DNA from: Nelumbo lutea
Lineage: Eukaryota > Streptophyta > Magnoliopsida > Proteales > Nelumbonaceae
NCBI GenBank assembly: GCA_022828595.1
Contig: JAKGHH010000005.1
Location: forward strand, 58,833,655 to 58,897,654
Length of the DNA stretch: 64,000 bases
Direction: 5' to 3'
In this document: piece by piece, positions 1-10,872 of the stretch
Layout of the letters: every line of letters starts with the position of its first letter
Position numbering within the stretch: position 1 is the first letter of the stretch
Translations under genes and position numbers: made by a program
Notes under the pieces: generated by a model
The model's input: only the letters and a program-made list of their open reading frames with translations
What the model was told of the DNA's origin: nothing
The model's database searches: none

Positions 1-542
1 CCTTATATTGATCTCTCATCCAATGGTCAATTTTTAAAATAATGTTTTATAATGATTTCATGGCCCATTTTACACATAAATTAACATCTGGATGCAAATA
101 TTATGGAACCAAACATCATCACCATTGTCCATTGGATGGTATATTTGAATATTTACTAGAATGGCACACTTGGATGATAGAAAGTATTTTTCTATAAATG
201 TTAATGTAAAAATTGATTAAATGAAATTAACTAAACAAAGTATGGTGATTAGGGCAAGATTTTTGTATTACCAAATTAGAAAAGCGAACTAAGATTTTCC
301 TTAACTACCATCATTATAGTCTTACAGCTGAAAATGAGTGAATGAACAAAATATAAAAAAGAAAAATTTTGACGGTGGTAGCAAAATCTGTTGATCACAA
401 TACATTGTTAGACAAGCTTATCCAGCTACACATTTGAAATATTAATGATGTAAAGTAGAAGGATGCTCTACATGTGCGGTTAGGTGAACATGTCCAGCAA
501 TGTATTGTGGTCAGTAGACTCAAATTCCTTTCACTAAGGTTA
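1..542. other. AT-rich intergenic stretch
   Basis: No coding frame, RNA gene or clear repeat boundary is visible. The sequence is AT-rich and looks like ordinary plant intergenic DNA. Confidence 0.6.
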
Positions 543-656
543 TGTTTGGTTTGAAGGAAAAGATAAGGAAAGGAAGGGAAATGTAGGAAAACTTTTACAT
601 AAAGGTTTCTCTACATTTCCCTTCCTTTCCCTACTTTTTCCTTTAAACCAAGCACA
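543..656. repeat. Short foldback (MITE-like)
   Basis: A purine-rich arm (GGAAAGGAAGGGAAATGTAG) is answered about 15 bases later by its pyrimidine complement. The outer ends TGTTTGGTTTGAAGGAAAA and TTTTTCCTTTAAACCAAGCA are also inverted. The whole forms a hairpin of roughly 110 bp. TTTGGTTT-type termini are common in plant non-autonomous DNA transposons. No convincing target duplication was found. Confidence 0.6.
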
Positions 657-980
657 GTATAATGGATATTATTGGATAATGGTAGCATGGTGAAGAAGGA
701 ATAATACATTTTTTTTATAAACAAAAGCTCTATGCTCATATGTTGAGAACATCTACCAATGAATTTAAACAAAAAGCCCCCTGTTAATGAATTTTATATC
801 CCAAGCTCACTGATGAAGGAAGATTTGGCCCGACCTCACTGTTACGCGACACGTGGCAGAAACAACAGCTCGGCAAAAGGGCCAAGCCTAAGGCATGAAC
901 AAGGGGACACCAGCGGACCGAACTCCCTACGGGGGGCCGAACTCACCCTTGGCCCAAAACCAGAGTAATCCGAACTAGCC

Positions 981-1220
981 AACTTTGTAACAGCTCGGGA
1001 TATACCTCGCCGAACTGACCAACCTTGTAACAGCTCGGGATATACCTCGCTGAACTGGCCAACCTTGTAACAGCTCGGGATACACCTCGTCGAACTGACC
1101 CACCTTGTAACAGCTCGGGATACACCTCGCCGAACTGACCCACCTTGTAACAGCTCGGGATATACCTCGTCGAACTGACCAACCTTGTAACAGCTCGGGA
1201 TACACCTTGCCGAACTGACC
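981..1220. repeat. Six tandem copies of a 40-bp unit inside the solo LTR
   Basis: Units start exactly every 40 bases at 981, 1021, 1061, 1101, 1141 and 1181. Each contains CTTGTAACAGCTCGGGATA and differs from the others at only a few positions. Partial units flank the array. It lies upstream of the TATA-like motif at 1552, the U3 position where enhancer repeats occur in LTRs. Open frames across the array arise from the periodicity and are not genes. Confidence 0.95.
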
Positions 1221-1551
1221 CACCCTATAGATACCTCCAAACTCAAGACTTCGCCTCACTCACCACTCCGCATCACCTTCTGAGCACCAAAACCAAACAA
1301 GTTGTACCATGCCTGACACTGAGGAAGTCCGTGCCCGAGGGTGCCGCACCTGACTGACTTGGGATCTGACGCTTGGTGGCCGCACTCTAAATGGCCACCT
1401 GCCACCGCCACTGACACCGCCATCTCCAGTTAGAGAGATGGTTAGGCAGTGACGGTTCTATCCCAACAGAAAGGATGACAGCCGAATTGACAAGCGCAAG
1501 GGTAATCATACCCGACCTGACAAGGGCCTCGGAGCGAGTGCGTGAAGTGAT

Positions 1552-1559
1552 TATAAGAG
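1552..1559 (+). promoter_or_regulatory. LTR TATA-like box
   Basis: TATAAGAG lies about 110 bp before the LTR end, followed by a C-rich leader. The same octamer occurs on the coding strand of the Tat LTRs at 24410-24417 and 34079-34086. Confidence 0.5.
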
Positions 1560-1670
1560 CCCCTGCCCCCCGGAGCTTCCTCATCTCCTCCATTTCAGGT
1601 TCCCTGCTACCCCGTTCAGAAGCAAGGTCGTTGACAGCTAAGACAGGCCGGATTGTGCTTCATCACTCAC

Positions 1671-2560
1671 CATTCGTTAGGTTTTCGTTAGGCGACAATT
1701 AGTGAGCATTAAAACAAGTTGTATATAAGCATTTAAACATTTTATATGACCAAACTGCCTCTAAAACCCCTATTGTTTATATATAACAAATATGCATATA
1801 TATATTTTAAATATGTGTGGGTTGGGTTAGGCTTAGGCTAGCTTGAAATATTAGGCCCTCATCCGACTCTAAAATTTGCAGGAGTGTGGATCCGAGCCTA
1901 GGTCAGGGGTAGTTTTGTCATAAAAAATAACAAGCTTGACAACCATTCAGGGGTAGTTTGGTCATGCAAAATACTTAATTCTTATGTGGTCAATTTTTAT
2001 TAATGGTTGCTACAATGATCTAATGGAAATTTTAATGGAATGTGAGTTTTTGACAATAAAACTCACTGACATGTGACTCTCTAGAGGTTTTGAAAAGTCA
2101 TGGCGAGTTTAAGAGAAATGTGAAAAGTCATGGTGTGTTTTGGATAATATCCCTTTTTTATTAAACTATTAAATAAAATAATTAAAATGTGATAATGTAT
2201 CATATACAGATGAACCTTCAAGAATCAAAACAATCCAGAGTCCAAACTGTTTTTCCCGAACAACCAAACATTTCTTTGATGGAGTAGTGAGAGACATTGC
2301 ACTAGACATCATTCGTCATATGGTGGACGTAGATGGTTTCATGCAAGGGCCAAACTCCTCCCATCTCGTGGTCCTTACAATCTCAATTTCAATAAGCTAT
2401 ATAGAAATTGCATGGCTTTGATAAATAAATACACTAGGGAGCGCAAGTACCTAATATGTTGCTCTAATGATTCAATGGATCTCCTTAAATGACTAAGGAA
2501 GTAGTTTGAAGGGCCAATCAATCAATCAATCAATCAATCAATCTATATCACTCAGACCAT
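1671..2560. other. Intergenic stretch with a diverged MITE-like fragment
   Basis: No gene is seen. Around 1815-1925 a GTGGGTTGGGTTAGG segment resembles dispersed GTTGGGTTAGG-type repeats elsewhere in the window (43230-43340, 45660-45740, 56280-56460). A short AATC microsatellite lies near 2515-2545. Confidence 0.4.
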
Positions 2561-2601
2561 CAGAATACAGAGCATACCGAATTGGTACCCCATAGACTCT
2601 T

Positions 2602-2622
2602 TGATGAGTTCACAACTCATCA
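2602..2622. repeat. Perfect 9-bp inverted repeat
   Basis: TGATGAGTT and AACTCATCA are separated by CAC. It sits at the left edge of the LTR-like block that follows. Confidence 0.6.
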
Positions 2623-3276
2623 ACTGCCTGCGATGATCTTATAATCCATCAAACGACTACGATGAATATATAATCCATCGCATGATTAAGACAAACGCAT
2701 ACTTAAGACAAGTCACGATGAACCTTGGCTAATATAAACCCGCAATGAATTCTAGGTGCACGGTTCTACGATGAACTTCAGATGCATGTGGAATCATGAT
2801 GAATTAGAGATCATTACATAACGACAAGATCACTGTAAAATCGAGAACAAATATCAGTTACACGTACATTTTTAATTACGCGCGTAATAAGGAACCATGT
2901 GGGTCTAATAAAAGTGCACCCGCTAAATGATGATGCCACTAGTGCTATGTTGGTTAAATGGCTCACGAATGGAAGTAACACACGTGGATTATGAGAATCC
3001 TTGGATGAAAAGGAAATTTAGTCCTTGAGAGATCTCATAAGACATGTGGCGAAACCTTAACAGTGCCCCTTAATAATTGACGATGAATCTAATATTTCCT
3101 TTCCTAGTGAAAATCAAACACTTCTAACTCCTTCCTTTCGTGACCTCAGGATATCTCCCTATAAATAAGAGCCCATCTCATGATGACAAGATTCATTCGA
3201 TCATCTTCAACCCTACTTCCTGCCTCGGGTCTTCCTTCGTCTTTCAAGAAGACCACTTTCACGTAGCCTAACCACA

Positions 3277-3312
<36 letters not shown>
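3277..3312. repeat. (TA)n microsatellite
   Basis: Uninterrupted TA dinucleotides separate the two copies of the duplicated leader segment. Confidence 0.9.
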
Positions 3313-3313
<1 letters not shown>

Positions 3314-3479
3314 AGCCCATCTCATGACGACAGGATTATTTCGATCATCCCATTACTCACTCAACCTCATCACCTTACCATTTACCCTAACCTTCAACCC
3401 TACTTCCTGCCTCGGGTCTTCCTTAGTCTTTCAAGGAGACCACTCTCACGTAACCTAACCACAGTACTTATATATACTA

Positions 3480-6002
3480 AAGTAAGGCAAGCCATGTCAA
3501 GTGGCCTCTCCTTGCTCCATTACCCTAATCCTACAACTCTATAGGGGGTGCATTATTCCCTTATGAAGTAAGTGGAGTTGCCACCTCATCGTGCCTTATC
3601 TTTTTTTTTTTTTTCCTTTCCTCTTTATTAAGAAACTAATAAAATACATATAGGAATGCAAATCTTTGAGGAATGATATAAGGTTCTTTGTAAAGCAATT
3701 CTCACTCCAATTTGATTTGATCTCCCACCAGCCATGTGGCACCACTACCCCTAATTTCACCTAAATTATATCTAATTCTTATTTATCTAATAGGTTATCG
3801 TTAATTTAGGCAAGAGTTTCTCTCCTAAATTATCTACAATTCCTAATTATCCTCTCCCCCACTTTTCATCTATATCTATATAAAAAAGTTCGAATTAAAA
3901 ATTTTTACATATTATTTAAATACTTAAATTAAAAAAACAAAACTATTTAAATATTACAAAAATAATAAAAAAATTAAAATAAAAAATAAATATTATTTAA
4001 ATATATCAATAACTAAATGTTTTAAATAACAAAATACTAAAAATAGATAAATAATTATATAAAAATATTTAATATTACACAGTAACATTAAAATAAATAC
4101 AACTTAAATAAAAATTTCAACTATTTTATATATTATTTAAATATTTAAATAAATAAATATTCTAAATAATGAAATATTTAACACAGCTAAAATTTAAATA
4201 TTTAAAATCAAGAAATTATGTAATAAATTTTAAAATTTTCTTAAAAGTAGAAAATAGTTATAGTAGATTTCATAATACTCAAAAAATAATAATTTTATAT
4301 TTTACAAAATTAATAACAAAATTATGCAATAATGGTATAAATTATAATTTTATGTATTATTAAATTTAATAAGTAATTAATATTTTAAAATATAAACAAT
4401 GATATTATTTAAATAAATAATCATATTGTAAACAAATAGTTTTTAAATAATTTTAATATCAAAGAAATTAAAAACTATATCATATTTTAAATATTATTTC
4501 AAAAACAAAAAATAGGTTAAATAATGAAAGTATGTAATAACTTTAAAAAAAGTATCAAAAACACAAAAATAATGACAATATATTAGATTTAATAAGATTT
4601 GATAATAAGAAAATAAAATATAAATAATTAAGAAATAACTAATAATATTGTTATAAACTAATTTTTCTGTATTTTAAATATCAAAAATTTTAATAACTAA
4701 ATCACATTTTCAACATTATTTAAAAACATAAAATATATTAAATAATGGAATTATGCAATAACTTTAAAAAACTTATCAAAAACACAAAATTAATTATAAA
4801 GTATATATAATAATATTCGACAATAAGAATATAAAATATAAATAATTTAAAAAATTCTAAAGATAACAGAAATAGTGAAAAATATATTAAATAACTTAGT
4901 GGTATTAAAACTTTTTATTAGTTATTTATTGTATTTCCGTTATAAATTTACTTTTAGTAATTGCATTGTTTTGTTATTAATTTTCAATAATTATTGGATA
5001 TTAAACTATTGCTATTTGTTAGAGATTACACTATTAATTTAGCTAAAATTAGGAATATTCATTAGGTAATTAGATTGCTGATTATTTGGCCAACGAAACT
5101 GATTTGATCGGGGTTGCGGAGTTGTCGAGTTTGTGACTTGAAACTAACCAACCATTAGTGAACACCAGCCAACTCGAGTTATATAGGTCAACGTTTTAAA
5201 AATTGATCTAGAGACCACCCCACTTTTGCATTCGGGTCACAATCATTGGTTCAACTGTCTGAGTCGAACGGATCAAACCATTCCATGTTAGCACTCTATA
5301 TATTAAATAAATATATATTTAAATAAATAAACATATATATATATATGTATATGTGTGTACAAATACATATTTTATCAATAAATAGTGTATAATTATGCTT
5401 TACATATAATAAATGCATTATTTTATATTTTATTTATGCTTTTAATTTTGTATTTATAAAAATATTAAAAAGTGATTTGAGGCCAAAAATGGTTTTTTGC
5501 AAAAATAGTAGGGCAAGGCACCTACAACACCTTGGGACGCATAGATCTCGAAAAATTACCCAAAATCAAAAGAAAACATCACCTTAATTAAACATCGAAG
5601 TTCAAAGTAATGGCCTTCAAAAGTTTACACATACATTAAGTGTGTAATTTGTAACCCAGTGACCAGGTCGAATGGGTCAACGGTTGAACCATCTTGGCCA
5701 TACGTATTTTAACCATGTCAACAACTTTTGACTGAAGGGCACATTTCAATAGAATCGAACATAGAACCAAGGCCGATTAATGGTTCGAGCAGTTCAACTA
5801 GCTAGGCCAACGATGGGTTGGAAACATTGGTATCAGTTTGGGTCAATTTTCGAATTGGCTGGTTGGTTCAAAAGATGTAAACATAAAAATTATAATTAAA
5901 AATTATAATGATATTATTAAAAAATAAATTGAAAATTTAAATTTGTAATATAAAATATTTTAGACTAAGAAATTTGGGAATTTTCCCATTTTCTTGTTTT
6001 AA

Positions 6003-6050
<48 letters not shown>

Positions 6051-6128
6051 CAATTATATAATCTTATATATTTATATCATTTATCTTTCACTTAACAAAG
6101 TCAGTGCATTGCATGGGTCCCCTCTAGT
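3480..6128 (+). mobile_element. AT-rich Helitron-like element, family D, degenerate
   Basis: The internal module at about 3850-3900 (CTTTTCATCTATATCTATAT, then GTTCGAATTAAAAATTTT) matches the D-family copies at 8725 and 18806. The right end CATGGGTCCCCTCTAG followed by T resembles the end at 20165 (CATGGGTCTCTGCTAG followed by T), which fits a Helitron CTRR terminus. The left end is uncertain. There is no protein-coding content. The (TA)n run at 6008-6049 lies inside. Confidence 0.45.
6008..6049. repeat. (TA)n microsatellite
   Basis: About 20 uninterrupted TA units. The nearby open frame rich in Tyr-Ile is an artefact of this run. Confidence 0.95.
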
Positions 6129-6504
6129 ATCCCCTAAATTTGCAAATACGATCACTTGCTTCCTGCTTCGACCTACTTTCTAAGCCTAAACCAAAAATTG
6201 AAAACCCTTAAATCTAAACCACTTGCCCATCAAACACCACAAACCACCCCCTCAACCAATACCAAGACAACCTAAAGACCCTCCCCCAAAAACACACCAG
6301 CCACCTCTCACTCGAACCAGACCCATGATCCAATACAGCCTCCCTAAAAAACACACCAACCATGTGGCTGCTACTAAATTGCCAATCAATGTTGTATAAA
6401 TAGGTGGAATTGGTATGACTAATTAAACTAGGCTACATTGTCTTTCAATATTAACCCAATAATGTATAGGGCCTCATAATCTTTTATTGTTTTCTGGGAA
6501 CTTA

Positions 6505-6665
6505 GATTCACACACTCGTGTTTATATCATCCTCGTAGCCACTTGAAGTTGTGCATTGGGAATATTTATCCATGAATAGAAACATACAAGTATAGAGATA
6601 TTTCAAATACACAGATGCAAGTGGCTATGGAAACATTATAAACATGGTTGTGTGAGGATTGAATC
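6505..6665. repeat. Long foldback carrying the GTGCATTGGGAATATT core
   Basis: The left arm GATTCACACACTCG...TAGCCACTTG pairs imperfectly with the right arm CAAGTGGCTA...GTGAGGATTGAATC, giving a hairpin of about 160 nt. The left arm carries TTGTGCATTGGGAATATTT. An inverted copy of the inner part lies at 41574-41631. It may be a MITE or a precursor of small RNAs. No family is recognised. Confidence 0.65.
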
Positions 6666-6884
6666 CAATATTGTTTTTCAGAAGTATATAATGACTATCT
6701 ATATCTATATATTAAATGTGAGGATTGAATCACCAATATTGATCATTTCTTTTAAAAGGCACTTGTCTTTTTTTCTAGTTTTTGAATTTCTAATTTTAAA
6801 ATTGAACAAATTAACTCAAGTGACCAATCACCTTTAAGAGTTCGGCTTCATTCAGGGCAAAGCCCATTCGATCAACCTTTACTG

Positions 6885-6950
6885 CCTTGCATTGAGAATA
6901 TCTTCGTACTGATGTGCTTTATTTTATGGGGAGATATCCCCAATGCAAGG
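6885..6950. repeat. Compact near-perfect hairpin
   Basis: CCTTGCATTGAGAATATC (6885-6902) is answered by GATATCCCCAATGCAAGG (6933-6950). Sixteen of 18 positions pair across a 30-base loop. The arm resembles the core of the foldback at 6505. Confidence 0.7.
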
Positions 6951-7691
6951 TTGGGAAAGGCTGTTAGATCGGTGTAAGCACAAGTTAGCCCTAATGGAAG
7001 CCGATCTCCACCTTTTAGACTTTTAACACTCATTAGAACACCATAAACTTTCTCTCCTTCAATAACTCAAGCCACTAATTCTCTCTCATCCCCATCTCCA
7101 TTACTCCACTAAATTGCATAAAATTCATTAACACACACACACACATATTAGCATTCAACTGTAATTATCAGTAAAGTTTAATTATATTAAAATTGAGATA
7201 TTCAATGATATATTGTCATGCTAAATAATCAATTTCCATTAAAACTTATAATCTATTTATATTCCATTTGAAAATAATGAAAATTAATTGATCATAATAA
7301 AAATAATTTATTAAGCTACTTAGATTAAATAAAAATAACTATTAATTATTGCTATTGACAAAAATATTTTTATTAATATTATAAAAATAATTTAATTAAT
7401 AAAAGGAATAAGATAATTAAAAAATGAATATTAATTTAAAATTAATATTAAACTAATGCAAAATTATCTAACAATTATTAGTTTATAATTAAATTTTATT
7501 AATTTAAAACCAACTTAAGTTCCACTAAAAAATAAATTTTATTTAGTTAATTAAATTTCATAATGAATTTGAATATAATAAAACTTATTATACTTAAATA
7601 AATACAGTTTCTACTAATTTCAAAATTAATAAAAAAATATTAGGTTTAAAAATGGTTTAATTATTTTAAATTAATTTAAGTTCCATTATAA

Positions 7692-8078
7692 AATAAAGAA
7701 AATTATAAAAACCTCCTTAGGTTTTCTAACAATCCTATGGAACTCTCCAATGTTTTGACCCTAACAAAAACCTCACCTATTGTATTGAAAAAAGGTGCAA
7801 ATACCTTCCTTTAGTCAGCATTCCAAATAAAAATGTTGATGTAATGCATTAATTTTACTTCACTTTTGTCTTTTTTACATTTGTCCAAGAAGAGTAAGGA
7901 AAATTATTCTTTGAAAGTTATCTAGCAAAATAAATTAGTTGAGGGTAAAGTTTAAACTTCAAATTAATGCAGGTATTTGCACTTTTTTCTCCAAACTATA
8001 TGGGGGGAGCTTTGTTATTGTCAAAACACATAGGTGGTTTACATAACTTTTATAAGTGGGTTTTCATAATTTTACCTA
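7692..8078. repeat. Foldback nested in family B
   Basis: Left arm AAATTATAAAAACCTCC...CAATGTTTTGACC is inverted as GGTCAAAACA-type sequence...AATTTTACC on the right. Equivalent foldbacks occupy the same place in the other two B copies (about 43785-44335 and 48872-49522), so the insertion predates their spread. Confidence 0.6.
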
Positions 8079-8364
8079 GAAACAATACAAAAATAAGAAT
8101 AAACCAATAAAAATTAAAAAAATAATAATAAGAATTAACTTTCAGATACAAAAAATACAAATTTATCTAGAGAATAAGAAATTGGCCACTCTCACTAAAG
8201 CATAACTTAAATTGTGATGGGATAAACTGGACATAACCCCTCAAAATAATATTTGAATTGAACTTAGATGAACACCATTTAGTTGATAATGTCATAAAAC
8301 TCCATTTCAATATTGTTGATAAATAATACAAAGCTCATACATTGATACATCAGTCAGGTCCTAA

Positions 8365-8367
<3 letters not shown>

Positions 8368-8423
<56 letters not shown>

Positions 8424-8442
8424 ATATATATATATATATATA
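8368..8442. repeat. Compound (TC)n(TATC)n(TA)n microsatellite
   Basis: An uninterrupted TC run passes into TATC and then TA, ending at the ATTAAAACAAG start of a family D element. Confidence 0.95.
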
Positions 8443-10860
8443 TTAAAACAAGATAGTGAATTTTTTTCCTTTTTTTGCATTTTTTATTTTTTTTATTCCA
8501 TGTCATTTTTTAAACAACTAATGAGAGGTACTTTCCCAATAACCTAAATAATCTTTTTTCCTAAATTTTCTCCTAAACTACCTCCCCCACTTTCTCCAAA
8601 ATTAGCTCTAATTCCTATTTTATCTTCTAAATTATCTCTGATTCCTATTTATCTCCAACATGATCTCTAATTTTGTAGAGAATTATTCTCCTAAATTATC
8701 TCTAATTCCTATTTATTCATTCCCCTACTTTTTATCTAAATCTATCTAAAGAAAGTTTGGATTAAAAATTTTAAGAAATATTTAAATATTCTAAAAAATT
8801 GTATAATAACTTTAAAATATTGAATAAAAACACAAAAAATGATTTTATATTTTTACAAAATATATCAAGAAATTATGTACTAACAATTTAAATTATATTT
8901 TTATGGATTATCAATTTAAATGTTTTTCAAATATTTAATAATATGTAATAGATTTAAATAAATAAAATTAAAATAACTAAAAATTTTAAATATTTTATAG
9001 ACTAATTAAATATTTACATAACTAAATATTTATCATACCTAGATTTTAAATAGTTAAAATAATAAAATCATGTAATAAATTTAAAAAATTTCTTCAAAGT
9101 AGAAAAATAATTATAACGTAATATTGAAATTAATAATAATTTAATATATTATAAAATTAATAATGAAATTATATAATAATAGTATAAATTCTGATTTTAT
9201 GGATAATTAAATTTAATAAATAATTAATATTTTAAAATTTAAATATTTTACATATTATTTCAGTATTTTAAATAACAAAATATTTAACATAACTAGATTT
9301 TAAATAGTTAAAATAAAGAAATTAGGTAATAATTTAAAATTTCTGAAAAGTAGAAAAATAATAATAACAATATATTGAAATTAATAATAATTTAATATTT
9401 TTCCATAATACTGTAAATAACTAATTTCACTTATATCAAGTAATAATTCGAGAAAAGGTTTATTATTACTTGATATAAGTATGAATTATTACTTGATATC
9501 CCCTTAACTAATTTCACTTAATAATAATTTTAAACTCTTAGTCTGTATTTATTATATAATTATGTGTATTGAAATTAATATTTATTATATTTTAGTAATT
9601 ATTTATTGTTTTTTGTGATAAATGTATTTTCAATGATTACGTATAAATTTATTTTGTTTTGTTATTTAACAGAAAACTTTCAATAATTATTGGAGATTGA
9701 AGTACTATTATTGAAATTTTTAAATTTAATTTATTGTATTTTTGTTATATCTTATTAATTAATATTTATTAGAGATTATAATATTTATTGACTATGTTAA
9801 TATATTTTTAGTACTTATTGTATTTTTGTAATTGTCATATTTTTCATTATCAATATATTTTTAATAATTGTGTATTTTCACTATAAATTTTCAATAATTA
9901 TTGGAGATTCAACTATTGTTATTTATCAAAGATGAGACTATTAATTTAGCTAAAATGATGAGTTTTCATTAGTTGGTTTAGTTTGGTCGTAGGCTATTTG
10001 GCCAACCAAATTGACCTAGTCAGATTGGGGAGTTGGTTTGTTGAAATCGACTAACCTTTTTTGAAACCGACCCACTCAAGTTGTATCGGTTTGGGTCGAT
10101 TTTTTTGTTTTGTCAATCGGTTCAAAAGATTTAAACTTAAAAATTAAATTAAATTTTAAATTTAAAGTGTAATTAATTAAATTAAAAAAATAAATTTATG
10201 ATATAAAACCTTTTAGACTAAGAAATATGGAAATTTTCTCACTTTTTCATATTAAAATATAAAGTATTAATATATATCTATAGTTAGCGTTCGATTTTGG
10301 TTGGTTTACAAATGGCCAAAGTGAAACTGATCCAATTTGGTCGAATTGGGAAATTTTTTAACCAAAGCAGACCTCAAATACTAGAAAATCGACCAATAGT
10401 CAAGTTTATCGGGTTGGTCGGTTTCATCAGTTTGATGAATAAACCAACTGAATTTAATTATTGCTATTTTTGTATTATGAAAATTTTATTAAAAGTAGTA
10501 TATAAAAATATGAATAATTATTGATAATTTAAAAAGTTGAAAATATAAAACAATTTTATACTCTTATGTGTTTCTATTAGGGTCATTACTATAACACACC
10601 TTATAGTTTTACATATTTACTTAAACCTCATTATAGTTTTCATTTTACTAAAACATCCCATATATTTTACAACATATTTACTTAATCAATCTTTCATTAA
10701 GGAGTATTTGTTTTGTCATTAGGCTCATGATTTTGTATTCCAAAAATATCCTTAACACTTTTTTTTTGTACAAAAAACAAAATTGACCAAATATAGCCAA
10801 TAAAGTGGTTGCCCGTGTCTTATTAAGGGCAAAAATTGTATTTTTATTTTTATTTTCTTT
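8425..10860 (+). mobile_element. AT-rich Helitron-like element, family D, copy 2
   Basis: The opening TATATTAAAACAAGATAGTG, then TTTTTATTCCATGTCATTTT and CCCAATAACCTAAATAATC, matches the starts at about 18555 and 20169. The 3' module with inverted ACACCTTATAGTTTTACATA arms (from about 10590) matches 35755 onward. The right end is interrupted where the tetraspanin-bearing Helitron begins at 10873. No coding capacity is visible. Confidence 0.55.
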
Positions 10861-10872
10861 TGATTAAACCTA

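Larger units (their letters stand above)
811..1665 (+). mobile_element. Solo LTR of a Ty3/gypsy-type retrotransposon
   Basis: This 855-bp, comparatively GC-rich block begins TGATGAAG and ends CTTCATCA, a perfect 8-bp inverted terminus with TG...CA ends. It is flanked on both sides by CTCAC (806-810 and 1666-1670), a perfect 5-bp target duplication. No internal region or partner LTR lies in the window, so it is best read as a solo LTR left by recombination. A TATA-like TATAAGAG at 1552-1559 gives plus-strand orientation. Termini, TATA motif and size resemble the LTRs of the Tat element at 24196-34678 (about 815-847 bp), but the bodies differ, so it is probably a related family and not the same one. 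Confidence 0.85.
2602..3478 (+). mobile_element. LTR-like fragment with duplicated right part
   Basis: The segment is less AT-rich than its surroundings. A TATAAATAAGAGCCC promoter-like motif near 3159 is followed by a leader containing CTTCCTGCCTCGGGTCTTCC. The stretch from AGAGCCCATCTCATGA to CCTAACCACAGTA (about 3167-3280) is repeated at about 3312-3475. The second copy has about 45 extra bases, and a (TA)n run lies between them. The layout suggests an LTR whose transcribed part was duplicated in tandem. No matching termini or target duplication could be fixed, so the element class is inferred. Confidence 0.45.
6700..8345 (+). mobile_element. AT-rich interspersed element, family B, copy 1
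   Basis: Modules shared in the same order with 46640-49830 (plus) and 43565-45625 (minus) define this family. They are a TCTATATCTATATATTA start, AAAATTGAACAAA...CAAGTGACCAATCA, AAACCAACTTAAGTTCCACT, a nested foldback, and a GAATTGAACTTAGATG tail. The start is Helitron-like (TC after A), but the 3' end is not resolved. There is no coding region. Confidence 0.6.

Noticed and set aside
981..1220. CRISPR-like regular repeats
   Set aside because: The 40-bp units are contiguous with no unique spacers, and the genome is eukaryotic.
842..1259. Three overlapping minus-strand ORFs with repeated CYKVGQF/AVTRWVSS motifs
   Set aside because: They are the three frames of the 40-bp tandem array in the solo LTR. 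The repeats keep all frames open, and there is no protein-like composition.
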